Positions 1-7,844 of a stretch of 64,000 nucleotides of DNA are shown here, in pieces. This DNA is from Clostridium grantii DSM 8605 (GTDB lineage Bacteria; Bacillota; Clostridia; Clostridiales; Clostridiaceae): assembly GCF_900129965.1 (NCBI RefSeq), contig NZ_FQXM01000003.1, positions 271,127-335,126 of the forward strand. The letters run 5' to 3'. The notes below the pieces were generated by a model, which saw only the letters and a list, made by a program, of their open reading frames with translations, was not told where the DNA came from and made no database searches. Made by a program: the position numbers and the translations under genes. Within the stretch, counting starts at the first letter, position 1; every line of letters begins with the position of its first letter.

Positions 1-3000
1 CAAGCCTTCCTGATAAGTCATAGATGTATTTATAATTAATTCCATTGACTAAATCTTCATGATACCCAAGATTTCCGTCTGCGTAGTATTGGTATTTGAA
101 TTCTTCTACGCCATTGTATTTTTCTCCAATTACTCTGTCTTCATCATCATAAACAGGTTCTTTATAATCCCCGTTACCATAGATTGATTTTAGAAATTTA
201 CTTGTTCTAGCTTCATATATATTTTGGATTAGATTCTGAGTTCCTACTTTTACATAAGTGTTGTTCCCAAGAGAATCATATTCAAATTTATAATTGAATC
301 CGTTATGGGTTATTGTTTCAAGTTCATCATTTTTATATCCATAACTGTTTGTTATAACTTGCCCATCCACTGTTTTTGAAACTGAATCAAGGCGGTCTAG
401 GTTAGGATCATAACCATAGGAAGTTGTATTTCCTTTAGCATCTACAACATTATCCAAAGTGCCTTTTGTTTCATTGTAATTATAGTCTACAGTGTTTCCT
501 GATGAATCAGTTAATGTGTCTATATAGTTTTTATTTGCAGTATAGGTTGCAGTAGATTTTATAAATAATGTGTCATTCCCTATTTTTGAAGTAAGCGGGT
601 TACCATTACTATCATAAGTAAAGGAATAAACTATATTTTCTGCTGATGTTGCATCTAAAATATTATGATTATCATCATAATTATAATTAAAATTATTTCC
701 TGATGCATTTGTAGCTTTTACTAAATCATTATTTGTATTATATTCAAATGTACTATTTTCTTTAGCTAAATCACTTACTGAAGTTAAATTTCCATCAGCG
801 TCATATACATAGCTTTGTCCAAATTCTTCTTTATATAGTTGCAATCCATCAAAATAAGCTGTATTTTCATTTTTGTAGTATAAGCAATAGAATTTTATGC
901 TTTTATAATCTGCATCTGCAACTATTCTATCTGCTACATACTGCCAATCATTTGAATCCTGATTAAATGTAACTACTTCCCATTGCCATGTACCATCATT
1001 TTTTTCAATCCCTACATCCATAGCAAAGTATCTACCAGCGCTAAGTTTTACAGAATCTCCTTTTGCCCAACCTGCTACTACAAATACATCACCTGCTTTA
1101 CCTGACATATTTAAGGTTTGATAAACATTTTTGCTTAATCCTGAGTTACCGTTGATTTTAAAAACTTTCTTTTGAGAATCTAGCTTTGTTGGATATGTGG
1201 AATCACTAGAAGTTACTAGCGTATCTCCACTATCAGTAGCCGCATTTTTGTTCCAGAAAGTTGGAGTTGTTGTACCATATATTAAATTTGGGTTTTCTAG
1301 CAGATTATATCTATTTGCAACAGTACCTTCTTCTAATTGTATAGCATCAAAATAAGCTATACCTGTTTCTTCTATTACCCCTAATCTTGCATATACTGCA
1401 CCAGTAAGAGCATCTGCTGGTAAGTCAAATGTAACTTGAAGCCTTTGCCAGTCATTTGTTCCACTTATATAGTTAGATTCTATGGTTTTCCATGCTCCTG
1501 TGCTATCTTGATAATTTACAAATAAAGCAGCACCTTTTCCACTGGAGATGTTCTCAGTTTCCACATAAGCAGATAGAGTATAAGTTTTCCCTTTGTCAGG
1601 GTACATTATTTGCTGATAAAAATGTCTACTAGATGTATTCGTCTTATTTATCATTAAAGATTGTTTTCCTGAATAACTATGGGTAGTACTAATTGCTCCT
1701 GAACCAGTAGATCCTGTCCAATAACCCACAGTCCAATCCCCGGCTGCTTCAACATTATGGTTCTTTACATAATTCATTACTGATCTTTGTAATTTTGATT
1801 GATTGCTTAATTTGTTGTTATTAAACCCAGTATTATCATATTTGTAGTATTGAGCATTTCCTGCATCATCCCTAATAGAAATAGTATTACCTGCATCATT
1901 AAATTGATAAATATTTTTTTCTCCAGTATAGTCAGTAAACACTGTAGTATTATATCCATAATCAATGTTTAATTCTTGGCCAAGAGTCCCATCTATATTG
2001 CTTTCGGCTATTTTTTTTACACGATATGGCTTTACTGTATAATATGAGTAGGTCATTCTGTACCCATCATAATTTTTAGTTTCTGTTAAATTATTATTTG
2101 AGTCATAGTAGAAATTAGTAACTTTAGTGTCTGGATAAGTTATTGATGTCAATTTAGAGCTTGTATAACCGAAGGTTGTCTTTCTATTACTTGGATCTAC
2201 TATTTCTTTAAGGGAGCCATCCCCATTTCTTGTTAAAGTGGTTGTTCTACCTGCACCATCTACTACTGATGTTAAGGCTCCACTAGTGTAATTGAGTTGA
2301 ATGTAGTTTCCATTATTATCATATATTCTATAAAGTTGTGCAGCACTTGTAAAAGTGATTTCATTATCACCTTTGTCTTTTATTCTATATCTCTCATTGG
2401 TACTTTCTGAATGATAAGTCAGTGATATATTTAATCCGGATTCATCTTCATAATTATTCTCTGCTTCATTACGTTTTAAATAATGTTTAGTGCCATCTTC
2501 ATCCGTATAAACGTAATATTCTACCCCTTCTATCATTTCCCATTTTATGGTTTGACTTAAATTTAATCTCCACCCAAGACCATATTTTATATCTGTGTCC
2601 CTATCGTTGCTGTTAAATACATGGTTTATAGCTACAGGCATTAAATTTCCATTCATGGATAAATCATTATGAGTAAATATTAAATTACCATTATAATCAT
2701 TTACAAATCCTGTACCTGCTCTCCCTACAGTTTGGGAATGGTATGTCCAATAATCTTCAAGTCCTGAATTGTTTACATAACTTATTACAATTTGCGGTCT
2801 TGCTTCTGGTATTGTAGTATCTGAGGATCTATATTCAGTATAACCTGTTGATTCGTCATGGTTTTTTAGCATATAACCATAATTGGTTCCAGTTGAATGC
2901 CATTCTTTAACCATGGCTGTAACATCCCAGGAAAAATATTGTCCTGCAGTTCCATTTACAAGTTGATAATCTTCAATTTTTGAATCATAAGCTGCTTTAT

Positions 3001-4627
3001 TATTCCATGTTATTGTGGATGAACTCCAGCTTCCTGTTACTCTATGCAAATCTACTTGCCTTGTAGTAGACGCATCATTATTTAACCATAATACCAGCTC
3101 TGCATCTGTAATTAAATCAGCAGTTGTTAGTTCCGTTGGCAGTTGAAAGGACATATAACTTCTATTTATTCCAGAAGTAGATCCATATCCTGTCTTTAAA
3201 ATTGCACTAGTTTGATAATTCGTGCCGGCATAATTTTGAGATACATGCGCATCATATATATCATTAACATCAAGAGATGTTGTTAATGTAGGGTCTACAT
3301 ATATTGGATAAACTCTATCTTCACTGTTTACCCATTCATTGCTTGGAGTTATTATTAGCTCATAGCCCTTCTCATTTTCTTCTAATTTGATATCTATATC
3401 CTTGCTTTCTTCTCCATTTGAGTCATACATAAATGGTGCATCAATCACGAATATAATATTCTGTTTATCTTTACTATCATAAAAAGATATACTTTTGTCT
3501 TCATTGATTTGTGCAATTAAGTTCTTTGCATATAAATTAAATCTGAATTCAGGATTACTTGTTTTCTCATTAATAACTATTGTTTCTTTAAATTTATCAG
3601 GCTCAACATTGTATGTTAAATCAATATTATTATAAATATTTTTGAATATAACATTAGACTCAGCTTTAGTTACTGCTCTCTTCTTTTCGTTTTCACTTAG
3701 ATTATTTAGCTTGCCCAAATCTTTTGCAACAATTTCTATCTGGCTGTTTTTATTTAAGTTATCATAAAATTTAGGATTTTCTTTTTTATCAGATGCTTTA
3801 TTAGTTTTTTCTTCCTGTACTAAATTATTATCTTCTATCTCTGAATTTTCTTCTATCCCAGAATTATTTTCAGGTTCTGTAGTCCCTTCTGTCATATCCT
3901 CTGTCTGTTGCTCTTCATTTGCATTTGGTTCAATACTTTCATTTAATACTTCCTGCTCATTTGTATTAGGTTGGCTAGTTTCATTTATTTCACTAACCTG
4001 TTGGTCAACAGTTGGAGTGTTCTCAGTATTAATTTCTTCATTATTTTCAGTAATATTCTCTGTAGTACTTTCTGTAGTACTTTCTGTAGTAGTTTCTTCA
4101 CTATTTTCGGTAATACTCTCTACATCAGAAGAAGTTTCACTGGTATTTATTTCATTTTGGCTATTTGCTTCAGATTCATTAGAATCATTTATTAAATTCC
4201 AATATACTTCGTACTTATCTTTCTTTATACTAACTAATTTATTAGAATCAATTGTCTTACCAAATTTTACTTTATAGCTGTTACTTTTATTTTGAAGCAC
4301 ACTATTATTATCCTCATCAGTAGTCTCAACTAATGAATTATCAACTTCTTCCCATTTACCATTATTATCATAATGAACCGAATATGGGTAAATCACAGCT
4401 TGATATGTATTATTTTCCATAAAAAAGTGCTTTACATTTCTTTCTCGCTTTTCAGTAACCTCCTTAATAATTTTAGCATCTTTTTTACTTGCATTAGTTT
4501 CAGCGCTACTAAATTGCGGCTCAACATAATCTTTATTCAGATTTTGTGCCAATACTGTAACAGGTAAAATATTGCACAAGAAAATACTGAGAAGGATTAT
4601 AGCCAAATTGTTCTTGATGTTTTTCAA
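1..4627 (-). CDS. RHS/YD-repeat secreted wall-associated protein (3' end outside window)
   Basis: The minus frame stays open from a TTG at 4627 to the window edge, about 1,540 codons. The start follows AGGGGG at a proper distance and is the first codon of a signal peptide (KNIKNN, a hydrophobic stretch, then VLAQ). After it come a Thr/Ser/Glu-rich linker near residues 165-300 with TTES repeats, a DNRLRE-like domain near residues 440-615, RHS/YD repeats (for example YDSNGNPLTS and YDLSGRL), and two successive CBM4/9-like jelly-roll segments near nt 1760-1340 and 1330-850, each ending YFDAIQL or YFDGLQL. Such proteins are exported and often end in a variable toxic or adhesive C-terminus, which lies outside the window. 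Its role as toxin or adhesin is therefore open. Confidence 0.85.
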   Translation of the reverse strand, partial: MKNIKNNLAIILLSIFLCNILPVTVLAQNLNKDYVEPQFSSAETNASKKDAKIIKEVTEKRERNVKHFFMENNTYQAVIYPYSVHYDNNGKWEEVDNSLVETTDEDNNSVLQNKSNSYKVKFGKTIDSNKLVSIKKDKYEVYWNLINDSNESEANSQNEINTSETSSDVESITENSEETTTESTTESTTENITENNEEINTENTPTVDQQVSEINETSQPNTNEQEVLNESIEPNANEEQQTEDMTEGTTEPENNSGIEENSEIEDNNLVQEEKTNKASDKKENPKFYDNLNKNSQIEIVAKDLGKLNNLSENEKKRAVTKAESNVIFKNIYNNIDLTYNVEPDKFKETIVINEKTSNPEFRFNLYAKNLIAQINEDKSISFYDSKDKQNIIFVIDAPFMYDSNGEESKDIDIKLEENEKGYELIITPSNEWVNSEDRVYPIYVDPTLTTSLDVNDIYDAHVSQNYAGTNYQTSAILKTGYGSTSGINRSYMSFQLPTELTTADLITDAELVLWLNNDASTTRQVDLHRVTGSWSSSTITWNNKAAYDSKIEDYQLVNGTAGQYFSWDVTAMVKEWHSTGTNYGYMLKNHDESTGYTEYRSSDTTIPEARPQIVISYVNNSGLEDYWTYHSQTVGRAGTGFVNDYNGNLIFTHNDLSMNGNLMPVAINHVFNSNDRDTDIKYGLGWRLNLSQTIKWEMIEGVEYYVYTDEDGTKHYLKRNEAENNYEDESGLNISLTYHSESTNERYRIKDKGDNEITFTSAAQLYRIYDNNGNYIQLNYTSGALTSVVDGAGRTTTLTRNGDGSLKEIVDPSNRKTTFGYTSSKLTSITYPDTKVTNFYYDSNNNLTETKNYDGYRMTYSYYTVKPYRVKKIAESNIDGTLGQELNIDYGYNTTVFTDYTGEKNIYQFNDAGNTISIRDDAGNAQYYKYDNTGFNNNKLSNQSKLQRSVMNYVKNHNVEAAGDWTVGYWTGSTGSGAISTTHSYSGKQSLMINKTNTSSRHFYQQIMYPDKGKTYTLSAYVETENISSGKGAALFVNYQDSTGAWKTIESNYISGTNDWQRLQVTFDLPADALTGAVYARLGVIEETGIAYFDAIQLEEGTVANRYNLLENPNLIYGTTTPTFWNKNAATDSGDTLVTSSDSTYPTKLDSQKKVFKINGNSGLSKNVYQTLNMSGKAGDVFVVAGWAKGDSVKLSAGRYFAMDVGIEKNDGTWQWEVVTFNQDSNDWQYVADRIVADADYKSIKFYCLYYKNENTAYFDGLQLYKEEFGQSYVYDADGNLTSVSDLAKENSTFEYNTNNDLVKATNASGNNFNYNYDDNHNILDATSAENIVYSFTYDSNGNPLTSKIGNDTLFIKSTATYTANKNYIDTLTDSSGNTVDYNYNETKGTLDNVVDAKGNTTSYGYDPNLDRLDSVSKTVDGQVITNSYGYKNDELETITHNGFNYKFEYDSLGNNTYVKVGTQNLIQNIYEARTSKFLKSIYGNGDYKEPVYDDEDRVIGEKYNGVEEFKYQYYADGNLGYHEDLVNGINYKYIYDLSGRL

Positions 4628-4853
4628 TTTAATTCCCCCTTTGTTTTATATATGAATTCTATAAAAATATTGTAGAATAATATATAGGTAAATGCTTATT
4701 ACCAATAATTACACATATATCAATATATTTCATGGTATTTTAATTTTATCTCCATATAATAGGACTTTCTGAGCAAATTATATTGGACGCTTTTTTTAAG
4801 ATAAAAATTACACGAAGCTTTATATCACGACAACAATTTTATTTTCTTAATCT
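4628..4853. other. intergenic region upstream of the RHS gene
   Basis: AT-rich spacer holding the ribosome site of the RHS gene (AGGGGG just before 4627) and presumably its promoter. I see no gene and no convincing -35/-10 pair. Confidence 0.5.
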
Positions 4854-4895
4854 AAAAAAGCTAGTCAAAGTGATTCCCCATCACTCCAACTAGCT
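4854..4895 (-). terminator. intrinsic terminator
   Basis: On the minus strand AGCTAGT pairs with ACTAGCT, and an inner AGTGAT pairs with ATCACT across a symmetric internal loop. A run of six T follows. It ends transcription arriving from the recombinase remnant or ssrA side. Confidence 0.8.
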
Positions 4896-4933
4896 CTATA
4901 AATTCTCTTTTCAATTAAAACCTCTCCCTCTAC

Positions 4934-5035
4934 CTAGTCAAGTAGATTAACGATAAATCTACCTCCATCATTAACTGTCATCTTATCTATTATCCTAAAA
5001 AGTAAATCCGTATCAAATAAAGCTTTTATAATTCT
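4934..5035 (-). pseudogene. C-terminal remnant of a serine-recombinase-like protein
   Basis: The last ~33 codons of a 79-codon frame read FDTDLLFRIIDKMTVNDGG and then a short beta-like end. This resembles the C-terminal 'FDEDLFRRLIDKVTV..DGR' block of large serine recombinases. Residues upstream of it do not resemble the family, and they overlap a GGGTGTGCA repeat, so the reading frame there is probably accidental. It lies about 190 bp beyond the 3' end of ssrA. I read it as debris of a lost mobile element. The family assignment is from memory of the motif. Confidence 0.45.
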
Positions 5036-5044
5036 GCTAAAAAG

Positions 5045-5100
5045 TGCACACCCCACCATAAAAATGCACACCCCTATTTCAAAATCCATAAGGGTGTGCA
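5045..5100. repeat. GGGTGTGCA repeats with a hairpin
   Basis: TGCACACCCC occurs at 5045 and 5065, and its inverted copy GGGTGTGCA at 5092. The 5065 and 5092 copies can form a 9-bp stem. Together with the recombinase tail they look like ends left by an insertion element, but no element can be named. Confidence 0.55.
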
Positions 5101-5227
5101 TCCAAATTATAAAATCCCTAAAATCCAAGCTTAAAATCCTAAAAATTCCTACTACAAATTCTCCAAAAAACACTGAAAACCCCTGAAATCAAGGGTTTTG
5201 CATTGTATCAATATTATCGTTCTTTTA

Positions 5228-5856
5228 TGGTGGAGGCGAGGGGACACATATTCTATTGTTTCCAATAGTGCTGACTATATCTTTCACTTTCTAATTAAAG
5301 AAACTGCTCTGGCATCTTATAGAAGTTATATTATAGTTTTGAACTTCCATCCTAGTACTCCCTACTATCTTAAAGGATAACTTAGAAGTCTATAAGTCGA
5401 TAAGTAGCTGTTGAGTTTCCTCACATACCACTTGGTATTGCCGTCGTCTTAACGTTACGGTTTCACCAATAAAGCCAGATTTTCACTTATGAATCACTCC
5501 ATAAGGCGACTCTTATGAATCGAACCCCTGTCCGAAAACAGTGCCACTTTGGCATCTCCGAGCGCAGTCAGTAATTTGACATTCCCTCTATCTGACTCCT
5601 ACTGACAGGATTCAGATTTCAGTAGCTTCATGAATTCCGTTCCTAAGTCAAAGCTTTCTTAGGCTCGGTTCCCCACTTCATGACGCCCTAATCCCAAGCC
5701 GTGGGCCTCCCGGGTAGGACGAGCAGCTATGCTAAGCTGCTAACGCTAAATTATCGTTTCCGTTTATAATTGTTCCTAGTTTTTTGATGCGGGACCAGGT
5801 CCCTCAGCTCGCTTCCAAAGCTCCACAAATCCCCGTCGAAAGCCATATACGCCCCC
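5228..5856 (-). ncRNA. ssrA: tmRNA (transfer-messenger RNA), intron-containing
   Basis: The 5' end GGGGGCG pairs with CGCCTCC just before the encoded CCA at 5230-5228, forming the acceptor stem. The 5' part has the tRNA-like TTCGACGGGG block. The tag frame ends GNDNLALAA-stop, with GGA as the likely resume codon. The T arm is interrupted: exon 1 (5856-5519) ends GGGGTTCGAT and exon 2 (5244-5228) starts TCCCCTCGCC. Joining them restores the perfect T stem AGGGG/CCCCT around loop TTCGATT. tmRNA works with SmpB, encoded just upstream on the same strand, to rescue stalled ribosomes and tag the nascent peptide for proteolysis. Confidence 0.93.
5245..5518 (-). mobile_element. group I self-splicing intron in the tmRNA T-loop (no ORF)
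   Basis: The 274-nt insert shows the group I core in order. P1 is exon GAT plus intron TC pairing with GAGTC, with a U·G wobble at the 5' splice site. P2 is CTTATG/CATAAG. P3 is TCTGGC (5479-5474) with GCCAGA (5313-5308). P4 is TTGGT/ACCAA, J4/5 is GAAA and P5 is CCGT/ACGG. P7 is ACTATA (5337-5332) with TATAGT (5279-5274) inside an AAGATATAGTC S-type element. P8 is TTTCT/AGAAA. P9 is CTATTG-GAAA-CAATAG. The last intron base is G (5245). No homing endonuclease is present. It must splice for the tmRNA acceptor and T arm to form. The subgroup is not assigned. Confidence 0.9.
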
Positions 5857-5968
5857 ATGTTAGGTTTAATAGAGTTTTTGTAAACAAAAATCTTTATTAA
5901 ATTTTAAAAAGTTTACTGCAAGACCTAGTTTACTACATAAGAATGATTTTGTCTACTGTAATTTTATG

Positions 5969-6439
5969 TTACTGCATCCTACTTTTCATTTCTCTGTCAA
6001 TATTTCTCTTTGCATCTTTTTCTGCAATAGCTTGACGCTTATCATAATTTTTCTTACCTTTAGCTACTCCAAGCGCTAGTTTTACTTTACCCTTTTTTAA
6101 ATATAAAGACAAAGGCACCAAAGTATATCCATCACGAGAAGTAAATCCTGCCAACATATCAATTTGTGATTTATGAAGAAGAAGTTTTCTTTCTCTTAAT
6201 GGATCTTTATTAAATATGTTTCCTTGCTCATATGGACTAACATGCATTCCACATATAAATAGCTCACCATTTTTAATTTGTGCATAACTTTCTTTTAAAT
6301 TAACTTTTCCAGCTCTTATTGATTTTACTTCCGTACCTACAAGAACTAATCCTGCTTCATAAGTTTCTTCAATAAAATAATCATGCCAAGCCTTTTTATT
6401 TTGAGCTAGCCTTTTTCCTTCACTACTTTTCTTATCCAT
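5969..6439 (-). CDS. smpB: SsrA-binding protein SmpB
   Basis: Small basic RNA-binding protein that brings tmRNA to stalled ribosomes. The beta-barrel motifs are clear: AWHDYFIEETYEAGLVLVGTEVKS-type N-terminus, YAQIKNGELFICGMHVSPYEQGN and LVPLSLYLKKGKVKL. A lysine/arginine-rich C-terminal tail (KKNYDKRQAIAEKDAKR) follows and enters the mRNA channel in known SmpB. The start is placed at ATG 6439 (MDKKSSEG) because AGGTG lies five bases upstream; an ATG at 6442 is an alternative. Length of about 156 residues is normal. Its partner ssrA follows 112 bp downstream. Confidence 0.96.
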   Translation of the reverse strand: MDKKSSEGKRLAQNKKAWHDYFIEETYEAGLVLVGTEVKSIRAGKVNLKESYAQIKNGELFICGMHVSPYEQGNIFNKDPLRERKLLLHKSQIDMLAGFTSRDGYTLVPLSLYLKKGKVKLALGVAKGKKNYDKRQAIAEKDAKRNIDREMKSRMQ

Positions 6440-6564
6440 CATATCACCTACTTCTCTTTTAGTATGCAGTATTAAATTATACACTTCTAGTATTTAACTG
6501 TCAATATTTATAACTTTAATTTCTAACAAAATAAAATATTGTAAATATTATTGATAAATTAATA

Positions 6565-6592
6565 GTGGGCGGGCATGGAAACCCGCCCCTAC
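6565..6592. repeat. REP-like palindrome, copy 1
   Basis: GGGCGGG-CATGGAAA-CCCGCCC followed by CTAC, a GC-rich hairpin in AT-rich DNA. Two further copies occur at 52414-52438 (inverted) and 52551-52576, so this is a dispersed repeat and not a plain terminator. The rest of 6485-6710 is AT-rich with no gene. Confidence 0.75.
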
Positions 6593-6710
6593 AAATCCTC
6601 AATACAATATAAAAATAATATTCTTTTAATCTTTTATAAATTTGAAGATTTTTGAAGAAAATCCGCCTTTATTGTCAATTGTACACTCTCAACTGTCAAC
6701 TTATTTCTCC

Positions 6711-7736
6711 CTACTCTACTTCAACAATCCAACCTTCAGGAGCTTCTACATCCCCAAATTGAATTCCATAAAGTGTATCATACAATTTTTTAGTTACAGG
6801 GCCAACTTCTGTTTCACTATGGAATACATGAAGATTATCATTATGATTTATTCCTCCAATAGGAGTAATAACTGCCGCAGTACCACATGCCCCTGCTTCT
6901 TTAAATTCATCTAAGTTATCAATAAGTACATCTCTTTCTTCAACTTCCATTCCTAAATATTCTTTTGCAAGATACAATAAAGAATATTTTGTTATACTTG
7001 GAAGAATTGAAGGCGAATCTGGAGTTATAAACTTATTATCTTTAGTTATTCCAAAGAAATTTGCTGCTCCTACTTCTTCTATTTTTGTATGAGTTTTAGG
7101 ATCTAAGTATATACAATCTGCAAAACCTTTATCTACTGCTATTTTATGCGGCATCATACTAGCAGCATAATTACCCCCAACTTTAGCAGCTCCAGTACCA
7201 TGTGGCGCAGCTCTATCATAATCATTTGTTGTGAAATTAACTGGGCTTAATCCACCTTTAAAGTAAGGTCCAACTGGTATACAGAATATATAGAATATAT
7301 ATTCTGGTGCAGGACTAACCCCTATAGTGTTTCCCACTCCTACTACAAATGGTCTTAAATATAATGTAGCACCGGAACCATAAGGAGGTACATAAGCTTC
7401 GTTAGCTTTAACTACTTGTTTTACAGCGTCAATAAACTTTTCCTCTGACATTCCTGGCATCATTACTCTTTCACAGGAATTATTTAATCTTTTAGCATTT
7501 TGATCTGGTCTAAAAAGTTGAATTTTTCCTTCTTTTGTTCTATAGGCTTTTAAACCTTCAAAACATTGTTGCCCATAATGAAGGGCTGTAGCACCTTCTT
7601 CTATATAGAATTTATTATCTTCTACTAATTGACCTTCATCCCATTCTCCATCTTTCCATCTTGAAATATAACGAAAATCAGTTTTAATATAACTAAACCC
7701 CAAATTACTCCAATCAATATTCACTTCTTTTGCCAT
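6711..7736 (-). CDS. ilvE: branched-chain amino acid aminotransferase
   Basis: PLP fold-type IV enzyme moving the amino group between Leu/Ile/Val and 2-oxoglutarate. Its 341 residues match the long (group II) BCAT form. Features visible: FYIEEGATALHYGQQCFEGLKAY near the start, RPDQNAKRLNNS, the LRPFVVGVG segment, the PLP lysine region GGNYAASM with KVGGNYA, EVGAANFF and GTAAVITPIG for phosphate binding. GGAGGGG lies before ATG 7736. It stands between smpB and rnr, with no T-box or other leader visible upstream. Confidence 0.94.
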   Translation of the reverse strand: MAKEVNIDWSNLGFSYIKTDFRYISRWKDGEWDEGQLVEDNKFYIEEGATALHYGQQCFEGLKAYRTKEGKIQLFRPDQNAKRLNNSCERVMMPGMSEEKFIDAVKQVVKANEAYVPPYGSGATLYLRPFVVGVGNTIGVSPAPEYIFYIFCIPVGPYFKGGLSPVNFTTNDYDRAAPHGTGAAKVGGNYAASMMPHKIAVDKGFADCIYLDPKTHTKIEEVGAANFFGITKDNKFITPDSPSILPSITKYSLLYLAKEYLGMEVEERDVLIDNLDEFKEAGACGTAAVITPIGGINHNDNLHVFHSETEVGPVTKKLYDTLYGIQFGDVEAPEGWIVEVE

Positions 7737-7844
7737 AAAATATCCCCTCCATTTTTTATTAATTATAACCCCTGCTAAATTAAAAATATAAATTATTACT
7801 ATATATACTATTACATATATTATATAATTTCAACATATTTATGA

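Noticed and set aside
3971..4277. Two plus-strand frames rich in Ser/Phe/Val opposite the RHS gene
   Set aside because: They mirror the TTES repeat linker of the minus-strand gene, lack ribosome sites and have low-complexity composition.
5036..5173. N-terminal part of the 79-codon minus frame as a real gene start
   Set aside because: It overlaps the GGGTGTGCA repeat and resembles no protein; only the last ~33 codons look protein-like.
5198..5380. 60-codon plus-strand frame
   Set aside because: It lies across the 3' end of ssrA and the intron and has no ribosome site.
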